Assembly: GCA_015956445.1 (NCBI GenBank) | Contig: WIUZ02000011.1 | Coordinates: 372,001-436,000, forward strand | Length of the DNA stretch: 64,000 bases | Origin: Thelephora terrestris | Lineage: Eukaryota; Basidiomycota; Agaricomycetes; Thelephorales; Thelephoraceae | Reading direction: 5' to 3' | Shown here: positions 34,989-46,520 of the stretch, piece after piece | How positions within the stretch are numbered: the first letter of the stretch is position 1 | Layout: every line of letters begins with the position of its first letter | Program-made: the position numbers and the translations under genes | The notes under the pieces: generated by a model | Seen by the model: the letters and a program-made list of their open reading frames with translations, nothing else | Told to the model about the DNA's origin: nothing | Databases searched by the model: none

Positions 34989-35402
34989 CTCAGAGTAGTT
35001 TAGCCTGTACTCCTTAGATTTGTTATCATCAGACTCTCCGTGACCTCTACCGCTGTGTGCTTAGAGCAAGAGTGCCTGAAGACCCTTGTCTCCTTCTTTC
35101 TCCTCTTCTCCAATCTAGTCTGTGAAGAGACTTCCGATATCCCTGGGTTTGCAAAAGGGTTATAACTGTGTGTTTGACCCTTGAGTGCGATAGGTTTGGA
35201 TAGCAAGAGTGCTATTGAACTGTAGAGGTCGCGTCGGCCTGACACCATGTACCCAATGGGTAAAATCCGGGCGAATTGATGGGTATCTCTCAAAAAGTGC
35301 CCAAAAAGTACCTGGTGGGTAATGACTGGGCAAATGGTTTCAAAACCCACAATGAACTCACAATGTACCCACTGGGTAAGTACCCCCTTGCCCCCAGTGT
35401 GA

Positions 35403-37221
35403 GCGCGGTAGCAGTGAACAACCGACCAGGCATTTGGTCGCATTCAGGGTCAGTGACGCCCATCTTTTCCAGCATTGTGGACAACGACTCAGATCCCAGG
35501 GTCTCTGACGAGGATGCTAGGAGCTCGGCAGGGTGTTCGGATATCCCTGCAGTCTCCTCCTGAAATATGTCTTCGGCATCAGATTCACGGTCGTGGACCA
35601 CACCGTCCTCAATCCCGGGGAGATGACCGTCTTCGGGATAGAGGTCTATAGTGGATTTGTCCAGTGGAATGTCTGCGTACAGCCGATTGTTCACCCTAAG
35701 CCACTGAAGAAACCGCCACACCTTCAATTTGCGGATCCGATACATGTTGCCGAGATATTCTGGCTTGAATTTCCGGGACCCGATAAACACGACGCTCAGG
35801 AGATCATTAACATCAGAAGGTGTCCGTGGGAGAACTGTTGCCGTTGAACCTACATTCATCTCGTGCGCACAGGTGTTACCATGGAAGACCCTCGGCTGTG
35901 AGGGATCTGATGACTGATAAAGACGCGTAACCACAGCTGTGTTTGTATAGATAGCACAAACACGTTCCTCGATCCAGGTAAGGTCTTGAAATTCCTTGGG
36001 AAGGCATCCGCGGTAAAGTTTATTTGCGAGAGCAAAACGCGGCATAGATGACCGGGGCAAGTATGAGAAACAAGGATTACACACGGAAAGTTTTGTTGCC
36101 CGAGAAGTTGTATCGGTGTGTATACCATTTGAGTCAAGCATCAGTCCATTTAAACGCTCGTCCGCAAACCGGAACTCGTCCTCTGTGAAGGGTGGGTTAT
36201 CATTGACGCTCAGGATCGAGAGGTAGTCCGGGAGTTGGCTATTTGCGCCCAGTGAGATCTCACGCATCTCAACTCTGAGTTGCTGCCTTGAACACACGCA
36301 ACAGATAGGTGGAATCTTCAATTCAGTCGCCTCACGGTAAGCGTTCACGCATTTGAGCACAACATCGTTGGAAATCGGTTGAGGCCACGAGCGAATGTAT
36401 TCATTTTGAGTTTCAAGAGAATCGACAACGAACGACATGTGGTTCTCGCGACGTACTTGTTTCTTCTTTTCATTCCTTCTTTCTGATGGAGGCGGCAATA
36501 GAAGCTGTTCAGATATTTCATGACCGAACTCACCCTTAAGGACGTCTTCAACCAGCCGCTGACGAGATGCTCCAGGGTCAGGCAAACTAGTATATGGGAA
36601 GAGTGCAAGGTACTTCTTAAGAAACTCGATATCTGTCAGACCAAATAGGAATGCCGCACGGGATCTGAAACGTCCAGCAATGACTGTGTACCTTGCAGCC
36701 TTAGATTTGGGTGGTGACTCAGGCGAGAGGTAGAGATCGCAACAGGCTTTGACTATCCCGAGATCCACTTTCGAAAGGCGAGATTTCAGCTGATCAACGG
36801 GAATCTGCAGCCAATTTGCTGTAGATGTTGCATCGGTGTCGTCTATCGTCGCTTCTGGAGGATTCCACCGAGTTTGGTCACACAGCAAATGCGGTGCAAT
36901 GTTGGTGCCATATCTGTTGTGCACAAATTGACACGCGAGGGGTAGTTGAAATCTCAAACAACGAGGCGGCGGAGACACAATTTCGTAAAGGCGTTCGCTC
37001 GACAATTGTACAAGGTTGTTTACCTGCTGTTCAAAATCTTCCATTATAAGTTTTGTGAGGCCAAGCCTTGTTCGGTGATTGCTGGGCACACTCGCACGAA
37101 ATCTACGAACACTGCTAAGGAGTGTGTCATTGGACAACAGCCGTAATCGTTCAGATATTTTCTCATTGTTGGAGACGAAAGACGTCGGATAACAGTAATC
37201 GAGAGCTTCAAGCCCGAGCAT
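35403..37221 (-). pseudogene. Helitron RepHel, N-terminal part (DUF6570 region)
   Basis: ATG at 37221. About 600 residues of RepHel upstream of the Rep domain: an unassigned helical N-terminus, 'ICCVCSRQQL' near the middle (a CxxC pair) and the DUF6570-like segment 'PRFALANKLYRGCLPKEFQDLTWIEERVCAIY', which resembles the 'ALANGLW.G..P..L..LT..E' core conserved in fungal Helitron proteins. The frame is intact up to the inserted element at 35402, beyond which the open frame reads into element sequence and stops at 35290. Rejoined to 32244-27803 it would make a RepHel of about 2,090 residues without the protease part. Confidence 0.82.
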
Positions 37222-37236
37222 ATCTCTGTGTCTGTG

Positions 37237-37280
37237 GATTTATGACCGTGAAACCGTTGATTTATGACCGTGAAACCGTT
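37237..37280. repeat. Two perfect 22-bp tandem repeats upstream of RepHel
   Basis: The unit gatttatgaccgtgaaaccgtt occurs at 37237-37258 and again at 37259-37280, only 15 bases upstream of the RepHel start codon. It may be a regulatory iteron or part of the Helitron 5' end; a 5' TC terminus could not be fixed. Confidence 0.7.
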
Positions 37281-38170
37281 TGTTTCGAGGGAACGAAGTG
37301 AAGTTAACTCGTGCGTGAATATTTGTTGGGCCCCTGGAGGCTGGCTGCGGGCAGTTCCGAGTCTGTATAGTTAGTCGGCTGTTTCCATCCTCCCACGTCC
37401 CTGATCACATGATTAAATTTGATTATCGGGTCGGTAGGGTCGGCGCGGAGCCGTTCGTTGGCAGGGAGCTGGTGCCGTTTCGTCACGGACAAAGACCCTC
37501 CTCCTTCGGTCGTCGGGGAAGGATTGATGCTGTATCCTAACGGAAAACGGTCTACTTATCGACCATGGCGCTGGAGCTTGGAAGATGTCGAAGGTGCTTT
37601 ATTCGCATTAAGGAACAGCCTGGGTTCTGCGAAATTGAGACCCTCACTGACACAGCACGGCGGGCGGGCGGCATCAGTAAGCCGCGAAAAGCCTGCTGAT
37701 CGAGGCATATCCCATACGAGGGCTTGTAACCCGTTATAATGTGTTGTAAGCCATTACAAGCTTCCCGGATGACCTTAGCGCCGTTCTATGTAATGCATTA
37801 TAAGGCTATAGCTTACCCTACCACTTTCATAGGGCTATATATTCGATTGTGGGACTTTTCCCAATTTGCTGATGTCATATTTAATGGCTGGCGTACAGGC
37901 TACTCAATTGTTTCTCAAGGTCTCAGCCACTGGGGCGAAGGCTCATAGTTCTGCAACAGTTTCAGACACAGAACTGGTTCCCATTCGTCCGGTGAAATTC
38001 TAGGCTCGCAGCCGGAGACGGTTGTTTGAGTTCACGCCAAAAGTTTTTTGTGGGTGGACCAAGGGTGAGAGGGTGAGATCAACCCTGAGTTCTCAGCATC
38101 GGGTTAGGGGTTTCGTGAACCTCCGACATTACGACTAGAAATGGGGATTACTACTTTATACAAGCGAAAA
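37281..38170. other. Intergenic between Helitron and DUF6535 gene D
   Basis: About 890 bases with no supportable gene. Short palindromic stretches such as 'ttataatgtgttgtaagccattacaag' (about 37734-37760) occur. The Helitron 5' end should lie here or just left of it, but I see no decisive boundary. Confidence 0.4.
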
Positions 38171-41110
38171 TTAGGCAGATATTCCCTTGGTGACATTCTT
38201 CAATTTCTTGCGTGCAGACCGTAGTGAATCAAGTCTCTTCCCTAACCTTCCCAAATCCCCTCCAAAATTGGGCGCTTGTATCCTGCCCTGGATCTTGCTT
38301 ATCTGCCCTTCTACGACGCACAGATACGTAGGAAGAAGGTAACTGGATGGACCGTTGATCATCTTCTTTGTTAGCCCGTCCAGTTGCGATTCGACGATTT
38401 CAGACAGGTCGGGATACTTTGCCCATAGGATCCCGGCCCACTGATCGACGAGATGCAGGCTGCGATCGTCGACCTGTTGCAGGTGTGGAATTACGGCTTG
38501 ATTCTTGACGCATCGGTAGAACGAAGGGGGGATATGCTTTTCAGGCATACCGGCCACCGACGGAAGAATTTCCCATCCTTCATGTGATATGTGCTTCCGC
38601 CAGAACGGAGAATCCAGCATACTCATCAACGTCCCGAACAGGGCTGTTTTCAAGAGTTGGTCGGGCTCCTTCTCCAACGCTTCACGGGCAGAAGAAGACC
38701 ACCCGTCGATGAGTTCTTTGATTTGGCCGTCGCTGAAGGTTTTGCCCGTATTGAAAAATTGCGCGTCAAGATGGAGGAGGAAGGCGGCGGCGGCCCGTCG
38801 AAGCAGGTGAGGTGCGCCGATTCGAAGGGAACGACAGATTCCTTCGAAAAACAAGGGCTCCGTGAAGTCGACGTTCGTGATTCCATTGCTCATTACTTCC
38901 GCGGGAGCGCCAGATAGAGCCAGCATTACTCGCTCTACAGGGACATCCACCATGATGTTTTTTTCCTGCTCCTGAAGGCAGTGCTTGAGAAAACGCACGA
39001 GTAGCGTTGGGTCTTCGACACGTGGCGGGGAAGTGCCCCACTTGAAGGCGCCGATCATGGACAACTTTGCAGGACCCCAGAGCCACTTATCCGAATCCAC
39101 TTGGGTCATGATCTTGAGAAACAGGTTATAGTTCTCGACGTGTAGTTTCTCCAGTTTAAGATGTACCAAGACTTCCAAAACTTTCGTCGCGCGCTGTCTA
39201 CTAGCCGCTGAAGAGAGCGGTGAAACCGCACGCCTGAGTTCCTGATAGATTTGTTGTATTGTGCCCTCGATTTCCTCGCTGGGGTTTATTCAGTGTGGGT
39301 TCAGTTCAGGTTTGGAACGGGAAACAGACCTTTTGTCTTTGATCAACATTCTGTCATCCAACTCCGGGAGTCTCCCGACGATCATGTTGACAATCAGAAG
39401 GCAATCCGCGATCACCCGAGGAGGAGGGAGGGGGTCTTTCGAAATCGAGTGTCGCACAAATTCGAGAACCTCCTTCGTGGGCACCGCCTGGGTGCACAGC
39501 CGTAACGTAACCCAGGCACGACAACGGAGGACATGACTCAACCAGCAGTAATGGGCATCGCTAAACACGAAGTCCTGCCATTGAATCTCTCGCTCCCCAT
39601 TGAAGACAGCGTCGATGACTTCTAACGTGGACTGCAGATCGTGGTCCTCCGGGCGAAATCCAAGCAACGAGCCAATCTTCGAGCCAACGACGCCGTGGGT
39701 GTTATCCAACGAACCTGCGCAGAGACGTTGTACGCGGAGGTGAAGTAAGGCCTTGGCACTTCCGTAAGCCTGGTCTCGCATCCCTGGCCGGATAAGCACC
39801 CTTCCATCTTTCAGGAATTCAAACGACTTGCGCAAACAGTCATATGCCTCGAGAAGGGGTACTTTGCGGACGTTCGAGGTCCAGTTGACTTCCGGAATGA
39901 ACCGAGTAAGTGCCACGATAGCGTCCTCCGCAATGGCAAATTTGAACATGGTGGATATACAGTTGGTATCTGAAGCCCGCGTGGTTTCTTCGTCTTCCGC
40001 TTCCCAGATGGTCGCCGTCTTTCTTGATGTCAATGTTCTGGATAGATCTTGAGGCAGTGTGGCGAGTTCTTCGTCGACTGACCTCGCTCGGGTTACTTTG
40101 GCAAATGATTGGTTCAGCTTCCTAAACCGGACCACATCGGGCAGCCGATACCGAAGTTGTTGCAGACGGCGAAAGTGATGCTTCTTTATGAAGGAGACGG
40201 CGTTGCGAAGGATGACGGATACAGGCGTCTGGAATGGACAAGTCTTCCAGGCCGTCGCGGCGAACACGATGAACAGGTAGAAGAGAACGCCGAAACCCGT
40301 AAAACTGGCGATGACTGCCGAGACTGTGGGACTGAGACCCCACAGATATTGAGCTAACCCGTATCCAAGGAGGAGGAGCGAGAGTTGCATGACAAAGGGG
40401 AGACACTCCATGATGAGCTTGAAGCGCCAAGTGATCATCCCCCTCATCCTGAGTTCCCTGTGACGGCTGCGGTCGATGAGGGATCCTTCGACGTGGAGGT
40501 TGAGCCATTGTTTCCCGAGCATGGCTAGGAATGCGGCAAGCAGTGCGCTCGCCAGAGAGGCGAACAGGATGGACTGGACCTGAACTGTGGAAGCGCTTGG
40601 ACCTGACGGCACTGGGACGTCGGGCTGACTGAGAATCCCTTGGGTGGGGTTTGAACGGTTCGGGATTCCGGAGGTGGTGTTGAGCTGATTCAGGATCTCC
40701 GAGGTGACGTCGAGCATCGTTTTCAGGACGGTGAAGCTCATCTGGTTGTAGTTCGGTCGCAATTCCTGTTGGATATCGACGATGAATGCCGACGCGACTG
40801 CTGAGAACAGACCGGCCTTGTTCCTTGTCAGACCTGAGATAAGATGGAACCCGATTGAACTCACGAATATCAAAGTGGTGTTGAGGTCGTCATGAGACTT
40901 GCGGTGGAAATCCTTGTCATATTCGTCTGCCTCCCGGTTGAACATCTTGTAGAAGTGCCTGCGAGGGTCAACCTCGGGCGGATCGTTGGCGGCTGCGAGC
41001 CTTTCCAGCGTAAGACGAAGAGCATGCAGAGTCTCGTCGAGTCTAGGGGCGCGGTTGTGAGCACTGGGCTTGCTGGACGTCAATGAGACTGACCGGTCAC
41101 TCTCCGTCAT
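38171..41110 (-). CDS. DUF6535 membrane protein, gene D
   Basis: Exons 41110-41094, 41042-40865, 40816-39330 and 39278-38171 give 929 residues. The first exon encodes MTESDR, matching MAETDR of B and C, and rejoins at 'LDETLHALRLTLERLAAAND'. The DUF6535 core is present: 'LNTTLIF|AGLFSAVASAFIVDI', 'FASLASALLAAFLAMLGKQWL', 'LLLGYGLAQYLWGL' and 'GFGVLFYLFIVFAATAW'. It has an extra repeat-like insertion around 'SGIPNRSNPTQGILSQP' that the others lack, and its C-terminal 340 residues are clearly diverged from A-C. Introns 1 (41093-41043, 51 nt) and 2 (40864-40817, 48 nt) are both multiples of three without stops, so a single open frame of 608 codons spans them and would mislead a gene caller. Confidence 0.8.
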
Positions 41111-42615
41111 CTTCAATCTCTGTCACTGCTTGAGTCTGCGACGTATGCTTTCAGAGGTATCTGGCGACTGTAACCTGAGAGACGAGGTGCTGAGCACTGA
41201 CGATGGGTATGGATTCCCATTGTCTAGCCCGAGGGTGGGGGTATATGTACATCGTATGGTCGTTCGCGCCCACCTGTGACTCGGACGCGCGGGGACGTGA
41301 CGGAAATAACAACGGTGTTTTGCATCAAGACTAGTGCTTGTGGCAAATTAGTCCACGGAATTCATATTCAAAACCAAACGCCACGACAGGCAGGCCCTTG
41401 CGTGCCATTGTCATCACGGTGTGCTCAGGTCGACCCTCATCGCATCCATTCGATCAAACCGGTTTACTCTGCATCGTTCTTGCGGACCGTTTGATGGAAA
41501 CACGAATGCCCTGGCTAGCGTACGCATTGGGGAAAGGGTCTGGGAAGCTGGGACCAGGACATCGAGCGGCCGGTGCACTTTTGCAACCCTGCTGTCTCCG
41601 GGGTGTGATGAACTCTTATTTTGAACTCGCGGACGAGATTTGTAGCCCCGTGCATTGGAAATATTCTCACATGAAGCGTGCTGGCGGTTGCGGGGTCTGG
41701 AAGACATTTTCCGTCGAAGCCACACACATTGTTCGGTGTTTTCCTTCTTTTGATATCTTAATTCTCAAATGGACAGGGACCGATTTGATCCCACCGCGCT
41801 CCCAGGCTTTTGTTTTGGCTGACGCTGGACAAAGTTCTGTGCCATGGTCGTTGAGCAACTTATTATGGTCTGCGACTGCATGTACTGGAGGCGACCGTTC
41901 TGTGGGAAGATGCTGTTAGTCAACGCCACTTCCGTAAACCGAGTCGGAGTCCCTCTGTGACGACCTCGCGTAGCTCGGATGGGAGAGCGTAGATGTTGCA
42001 CGGAAAGTTGTGAAGTTTTTCCTTCTGACTCTAGCGCAAATCAGTTGCGGAGGACTTGGGAACGCGGCGCAGGCAGGCGAGGAAGGTTGCGGCGAGAGGG
42101 GTATTTGAGTGGTTAAAGAATTCTTCAAAGTTTGTCGGTGGCAACCTCGGCACGAACACTCTGATAACTTGCATTTTACTGCTCGTTCGTGTAGATAAAT
42201 TCCATAGCATACCATCCACTCTCCTCCCCATCGTATCAATCCAGATTTTACCTACAATCGCCGCTTCGAAGGGTGGAGCGCTTGGCGCCTAATCAACATT
42301 CCGATCTGGGCCACAATCACCTCGATCTGTCAATAGTTGGACTATTGTCGTAAACACACACAAATAGCGGGATGCCACTCCTCATTGTGGATGTAAGGTG
42401 GGAACCTGGCAACCGAAGTTACTTCATTTAGTTTCAGACAATGGCCATGGCAGCTGCAGACGCTGACCAGGACGTTCGAATCAAAGGCAATCCAGTAGCA
42501 GTTCCGTTGGCAACGGCCAAATCGTAGGCTGGAACGTTCAGCTCCAATGATAACTCCGGGCTTCGCCTGTTCCTAGTCCGTAAACCCCACCCTGACGACT
42601 CGGCAGTGTTGGACA
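41111..42615. other. Intergenic, 1.5 kb, no gene recognised
   Basis: Contains the promoter of gene D near 41110-41300. A 193-codon open frame on the plus strand (41338-41919) and a 107-codon frame on the minus strand (42239-41916) are the largest; neither resembles a family. The minus-strand stretch from about 42230 ('MQVIRVFVPRLPPTNFEEFF') has protein-like composition and could be the start of a small spliced gene, but I could not complete a model. Confidence 0.35.
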
Positions 42616-42715
42616 AGCTGGCAGGAGCTGCCAGCTCACGGCTATTCGCGGGTAGCCGCGGCTGACAGTTGGACAGTCAGCCGTTTCGGGCGCTATTGAC
42701 CACTCGGAGTCAATA
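42616..42715. repeat. Four consecutive perfect hairpins
   Basis: Hairpins at 42616-42636 (9-bp arms AGCTGGCAG/CTGCCAGCT, loop 3), 42639-42658 (6-bp arms, loop 8), 42659-42683 (8-bp arms CGGCTGAC/GTCAGCCG, loop 9) and 42694-42715 (7-bp arms, loop 8). They follow each other almost without gap, which is unlikely by chance. The adjacent 'CACTGTAAAAAGCG' just to the right could be the left end of the TNP2 element, so the hairpins would lie just outside it. Confidence 0.6.
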
Positions 42716-42865
42716 ACGACCACTGTAAAAAGCGTGGGAGCTGATATTCAGTATATTCAAGTACAAAGTGTACTATTCATATTTTTCATGTAATTATCCG
42801 CTATGTACTGAGATGTACTGATCCACCGTGTTACGATATGAGTACACACAAGTACACGTCCGAGC

Positions 42866-44790
42866 CTATTCCGAAGAGGATGTGTCCAAATCCATTGGGC
42901 TGCCGTTCGCGTCCGCTGGTGAGGATCCTGACACCAGCGAACCTCCCGACAAAGACCCGGGACCGGAGTCTGACTCGTCAGACGTCGAGAAACCAGTGAC
43001 GTCGGAACACTGCGACGACGAAGGCGGGCTCGCCATCTTTGCATGTGCTGTAGGTCCACTCCTGTCGACAAACGTCCAACGGCCCTGATCGCGAACCCTG
43101 CCGACAACACAGGCAATTGTCTTGAGGTCCACGAAGTGTGGCGAGTGATTCATGGAGGTGTACTCCCAGAAGCCGTCATCATTTTCTATCGCATTGCAGG
43201 TTCGGATGTGTGCGAGGAGGATGGTTTCGTCTTGATAGTGGTGTAACTCCGAGGATTTTGGGAGGTCAAGTTGCATCAGCAAAAGGGAAATCAACTTATT
43301 TTTCCCACCAGCCAAATCTGACAGATTTTGCGGTATAAATGGCAGGGCGCTTAGGACATAAACTTATAGAAGTTAGAAAATAAGTCTAAAGGTTACGGAA
43401 AAGGCAAAAAAAGTCGGAAAAGTCTGAAAAAAGTCTGAAATAAGTAAAATTCCATGTTGCTGATGTGGACCACGCGTTGGAGCTCGCCAAAGAAGGTTTC
43501 TTGTATAAGATCTTCGGGACCTTCGTTGTCGGCGTTGCGGTCAACGAGGCATTCATACTTCAATGAGGTTCGTGAGACGAAGAATGAGAGGGGAACATTT
43601 GGGACGTACCCGGACAAAGCAGGAGTCCCTCGTTGAGGACTCAGGGTTGCGATGCGCCCGACCGTTGGCTCTGTCACCAGTGTCATATATTTGAACACCT
43701 CCCCACTCGGTCAACTGCCCTGGAACATATTTTCTGGCAATCGCAGCCAGTATCTTTCGATTGACAGAGTCCGGGCTGCACCTCGTTACGATCAAGTCGA
43801 TGAGCTGTCGGGTGAGAGCGGCGTCGACAGGGAGAGTCCGTTTCGGGTCCAACATTGCATACTCTGGGTCTATTAAGCGTCGTTAACCCACAGATTGGGA
43901 TAGCAGGGGAAATAGACATACAATTCGAAAATTTTGCCTTTGAGGTGCGACCGCGTTTTGGCTTGAGGGAAAGCTTCTTTGTCAGCCCATACCTCATTTT
44001 CGCTATCTCCAGTTGAGTTGTTTCGAGGACCTGGTTGTCGATGCTTGTGAGAGCGTGCTTCCTGCTTCTCACAGCACTTCTTTTCACCCAACCACAGTAC
44101 CGTTCCATCACGAATGCCCAAGCCGCCCACACCGGTCCTGTGGCTTCAATCCCATCGGCGATATGCAACAGACCATGGATAGTGACAGGACAGGCTGACA
44201 TTCGGGACAGATTTTTCTGATAGAATATTCTTGAGGTATGTCAGTTGGTGGGATATCCAAACGGCGGGACATTCACTCACTCCTCGTACTCAAGGACCCA
44301 TTCCTGGAATACTTGTCTAATCCCTTCGACCTCGCTCCTCTTCAGTTCGAAGGAAATGCATGTGTGGATTAGTCGGACAAGTTTGATGAAGTGATCGTAG
44401 TAACGGCGGTGTGAGAAGCGATCCCGAAGAAGGATGGGTGCAAGATACATCGACCAAAATCCCCACGCCTCAGCTGTCATCTGCGAGCGTTCTGTCTCGA
44501 TGTTCGGCATTCGCGAGCCAAATGAGGAAGGGATCGTGTCACCACTTGCTGAACCGGCTTTGCAGATCTCAGACCAAACTTCGGCCGAGAGTTCATAATC
44601 TTCAACTCCACTGTCCAGTTCCTTGAACGTCCCGGTGTAATGTCTGATGAGGTTTGGGATCAAGTTTTCGAAGATCAGATGCATGAAGTCAAGGGGGAAT
44701 GAGAATGGAAAGTTGAGCGTGTTGAGCGATGCAAGCAGAGAAACTCCTTTGATACCCGAATCCTTTGCAAGTCGTTCGGCCGCCGCGTTG
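42866..44790 (-). pseudogene. CACTA transposase (TNP2), C-terminal part
   Basis: The C-terminal half of a TNP2/EnSpm-type transposase, one of four pieces of one gene. Recognisable stretches in order on the minus strand are 'FPFSFPLDFMHLIFENLIPNL', 'HYTGTFKELDSGVEDYELS', 'MTAEAWGFWSMYLAPILLRDRF', 'HGLLHIADGIEATGPVWAAWAFVMERYCGW', 'LTEWGGV' and 'TIACVVGRVRDQGRWTFVDRSG', all standard landmarks. It is spread over several frames, so there are introns or frameshifts between them. The last frame ends at 42866 in an acidic Ser-rich tail. The piece is cut off at its N-terminal side by insertion of Z2 at 44795. Confidence 0.8.
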
Positions 44791-45258
44791 GTGGGTGTGA
44801 TGATTTCGCCGTTTACCCTCTTTCATTTCCTTTATTTAACGCCTCATCACCACTAAGTCAGTTGGTGCCCTGCCCTAAACACGGCGGTAAACTGTTTATT
44901 ATGCAGTATGCCCTATGCTTAACGACTCAAAGTCCAATACGTGGAACGTGCTACTAGTCAAGATACCCCAGAAGACCCGAGGTATAATACGTGAACATGT
45001 ACCGGCGGACCTTCATACGAAGATCCCCCCTACCTGGCCCTCCGTTGCCCCTGGACGACTAGTAGATATTCAGGCTACCGACAACAAGGGATGTATTAAT
45101 AAGCGTCGCGCGCTGACCTCTCGCAGAAGTCAACCGGCTTATTAATCTGACCCTTGGATTGGACTTATGAAAACCATATGCTTTACGACTCATGGATCAC
45201 ACGCAATAGACAAAATAGAAAGAAAATTAATTGGAAGCCGATAGTACAAAAGAGTTAT

Positions 45259-46520
45259 TTAATCAATATCTCTTCGAATCCTTTGTACTACTTCCAACGC
45301 CGATCTCACCAACTCCTCGTTCAACCAGTTCTGCTCCCGGATCTTGTTCGGGTCCACGTCCGACAAGTCATCATAATCTGGAAGCTCCGTATCAGAGTTT
45401 GGTTCACTATCAGGAACGAACTCGGCGTACGGATCATACTCCAGAGCAGGCCATTGACGGCGACTACCCCAAGGAGTAGATACGAATCCAGGACAAGGAG
45501 TGTCCCTACGGACAACTCCTATGTTCTGGTAAAACTCGTCGCTCCCGATCTCGATAACCTCATCATCAACGGGAACCAACCTGTTCTCGTGACGAACCAA
45601 CAAACGAGCGGGTGGCGACTCAGCCCGGTTAGGGATGATTGGCGACCCGGCCCGATGCAGAACCTCCTCTCCCTCCTCTTCTTCAATTCGGACCTCCGGC
45701 TCGTTGCACCTCCTCTGGAGATCCCGGACTTCTCCGGTCAACTCGGAGACACGACGAGTAAGGCGAACCTAAAGGAATAGGGTTAGAAGATACAAAAACC
45801 TTCAACCCCTACCCCTTACCTTATCGTCCTCCAACTCTCCGGTTTTGGTAACCAGAGCCCGGACCAAGTCCTTGAGAGTGGTCACCTCTCCCTAAAGGAA
45901 ATGTTGGGTTAGAAAAGTCAATTATCTCCCGACCCCACATTTACCTTTAGCAAATCAATATCGGCCCCCTGCCGAACAACGCTATCTTCCTGTCCGTGAA
46001 TCACACCCTGCATATCCTCCTTCCAGTTTTCCAAGGCTTCTATCTCCTCGCGACAACCATCAATGCGCTCGTTGACATGAGCCACTTCGTCCATCAACAT
46101 AGACCCAACGTTCCCCGTATGGAGAACGCTGGCCTCCAACACGGAGTTGAAGGTCTCGTTGGACTCCGTCACGAACTCGACACCCCTATTGAGGAGTTCG
46201 CTCGCATATGGGTTAGTCTCTATGCGCGCCAACTTGCGCCGAGACACCCTACGAGCAGCTTGGAGAAAGTCCCTGAAACCTAAAAGGAGTTAGCTTGGTT
46301 TCCTAAATCGGAATTCGCAAGCAGGGCCCCCACCTAAATCAGAGAACCCCTCATTAGGGTCGGCGGTGGCGGTCCGGTCCATAACTGCTCCCAAGGTGGG
46401 ATAAGGACGGGACGGATCCCGACGGGCATGGGAGAAGCGGTCGATATTGTAGTTGTTCTCCTGAACAGGAGAGTAAGAAGAAGAGCGACGGGTGGGATTG
46501 CGAGTAGAAGCACGAGGCAT
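45259..46520 (-). CDS. Z2 antisense gene: coiled-coil protein, copy of the Z1 gene
   Basis: Same four-exon structure as in Z1 (first exon 46520-46334) with the open frame kept from MPRASTRNPTRR to the acidic C-terminus 'ALEVVQRIRRDID'. Differences from Z1 are scattered substitutions, for example IEEEEGEEVLHRAG versus VEEEEGEEVLYRAG, and no stops. The TATA box corresponding to 34610 is kept about 60 bases upstream. X lies 415 bases upstream of its start, so the gene itself is untouched. Confidence 0.68.

Larger units (their letters stand above)
32823..35244 (+). mobile_element. Element Z1: putative giant solo LTR (2.4 kb)
   Basis: Begins TGTGATGATTTCG, ends GGCCTGACA, and is flanked by CCATG on both sides (32818-32822 and 35245-35249): a 5-bp target duplication with TG...CA ends, as LTR retrotransposons make. 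It has no second LTR and no gag-pol. A TATA box at about 34981 followed by about 260 bases to the CCTGACA end looks like a promoter with R-U5. The large remaining U3-like part carries a four-exon gene in the opposite direction. A second copy, Z2, is at 44796-50517. The alternative is a non-autonomous DNA transposon, but long terminal inverted repeats are absent. Confidence 0.7.
32248..35399. mobile_element. Fold-back CACTG-ended (CACTA-like) element interrupting RepHel
   Basis: Ends are CACTGGGGGCAAGG... and its inverted copy ...CCTTGCCCCCAGTG, flanked by a 3-bp duplication TGA (32245-32247 and 35400-35402), as in CACTA/EnSpm elements. Without the nested Z1 it is about 725 bp and nearly all palindromic: left arm about 32248-32545, right arm 32670-32822 continued at 35250-35399. 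The arms are filled with subterminal motifs around 'TACCCACTGGGTA', comparable to transposase-binding repeats of CACTA elements. It codes for nothing and must be mobilised in trans. Removing it with one TGA copy restores the RepHel frame ('TAL|RNLVPDG'). Confidence 0.85.

Noticed and set aside
39290-41116. Gene D read as an intronless 608-residue first part.
   Set aside because: Comparison with A-C shows that two in-frame introns (41093-41043 and 40864-40817) are hidden in it, and the first base triplet at 41116 is TTG, not ATG.
41338-41919. 193-codon open frame on the plus strand in the gap right of DUF6535 gene D.
   Set aside because: Low-complexity composition with many Ser, Cys and Gly, no recognised family, overlapped by equally open frames on the other strand.
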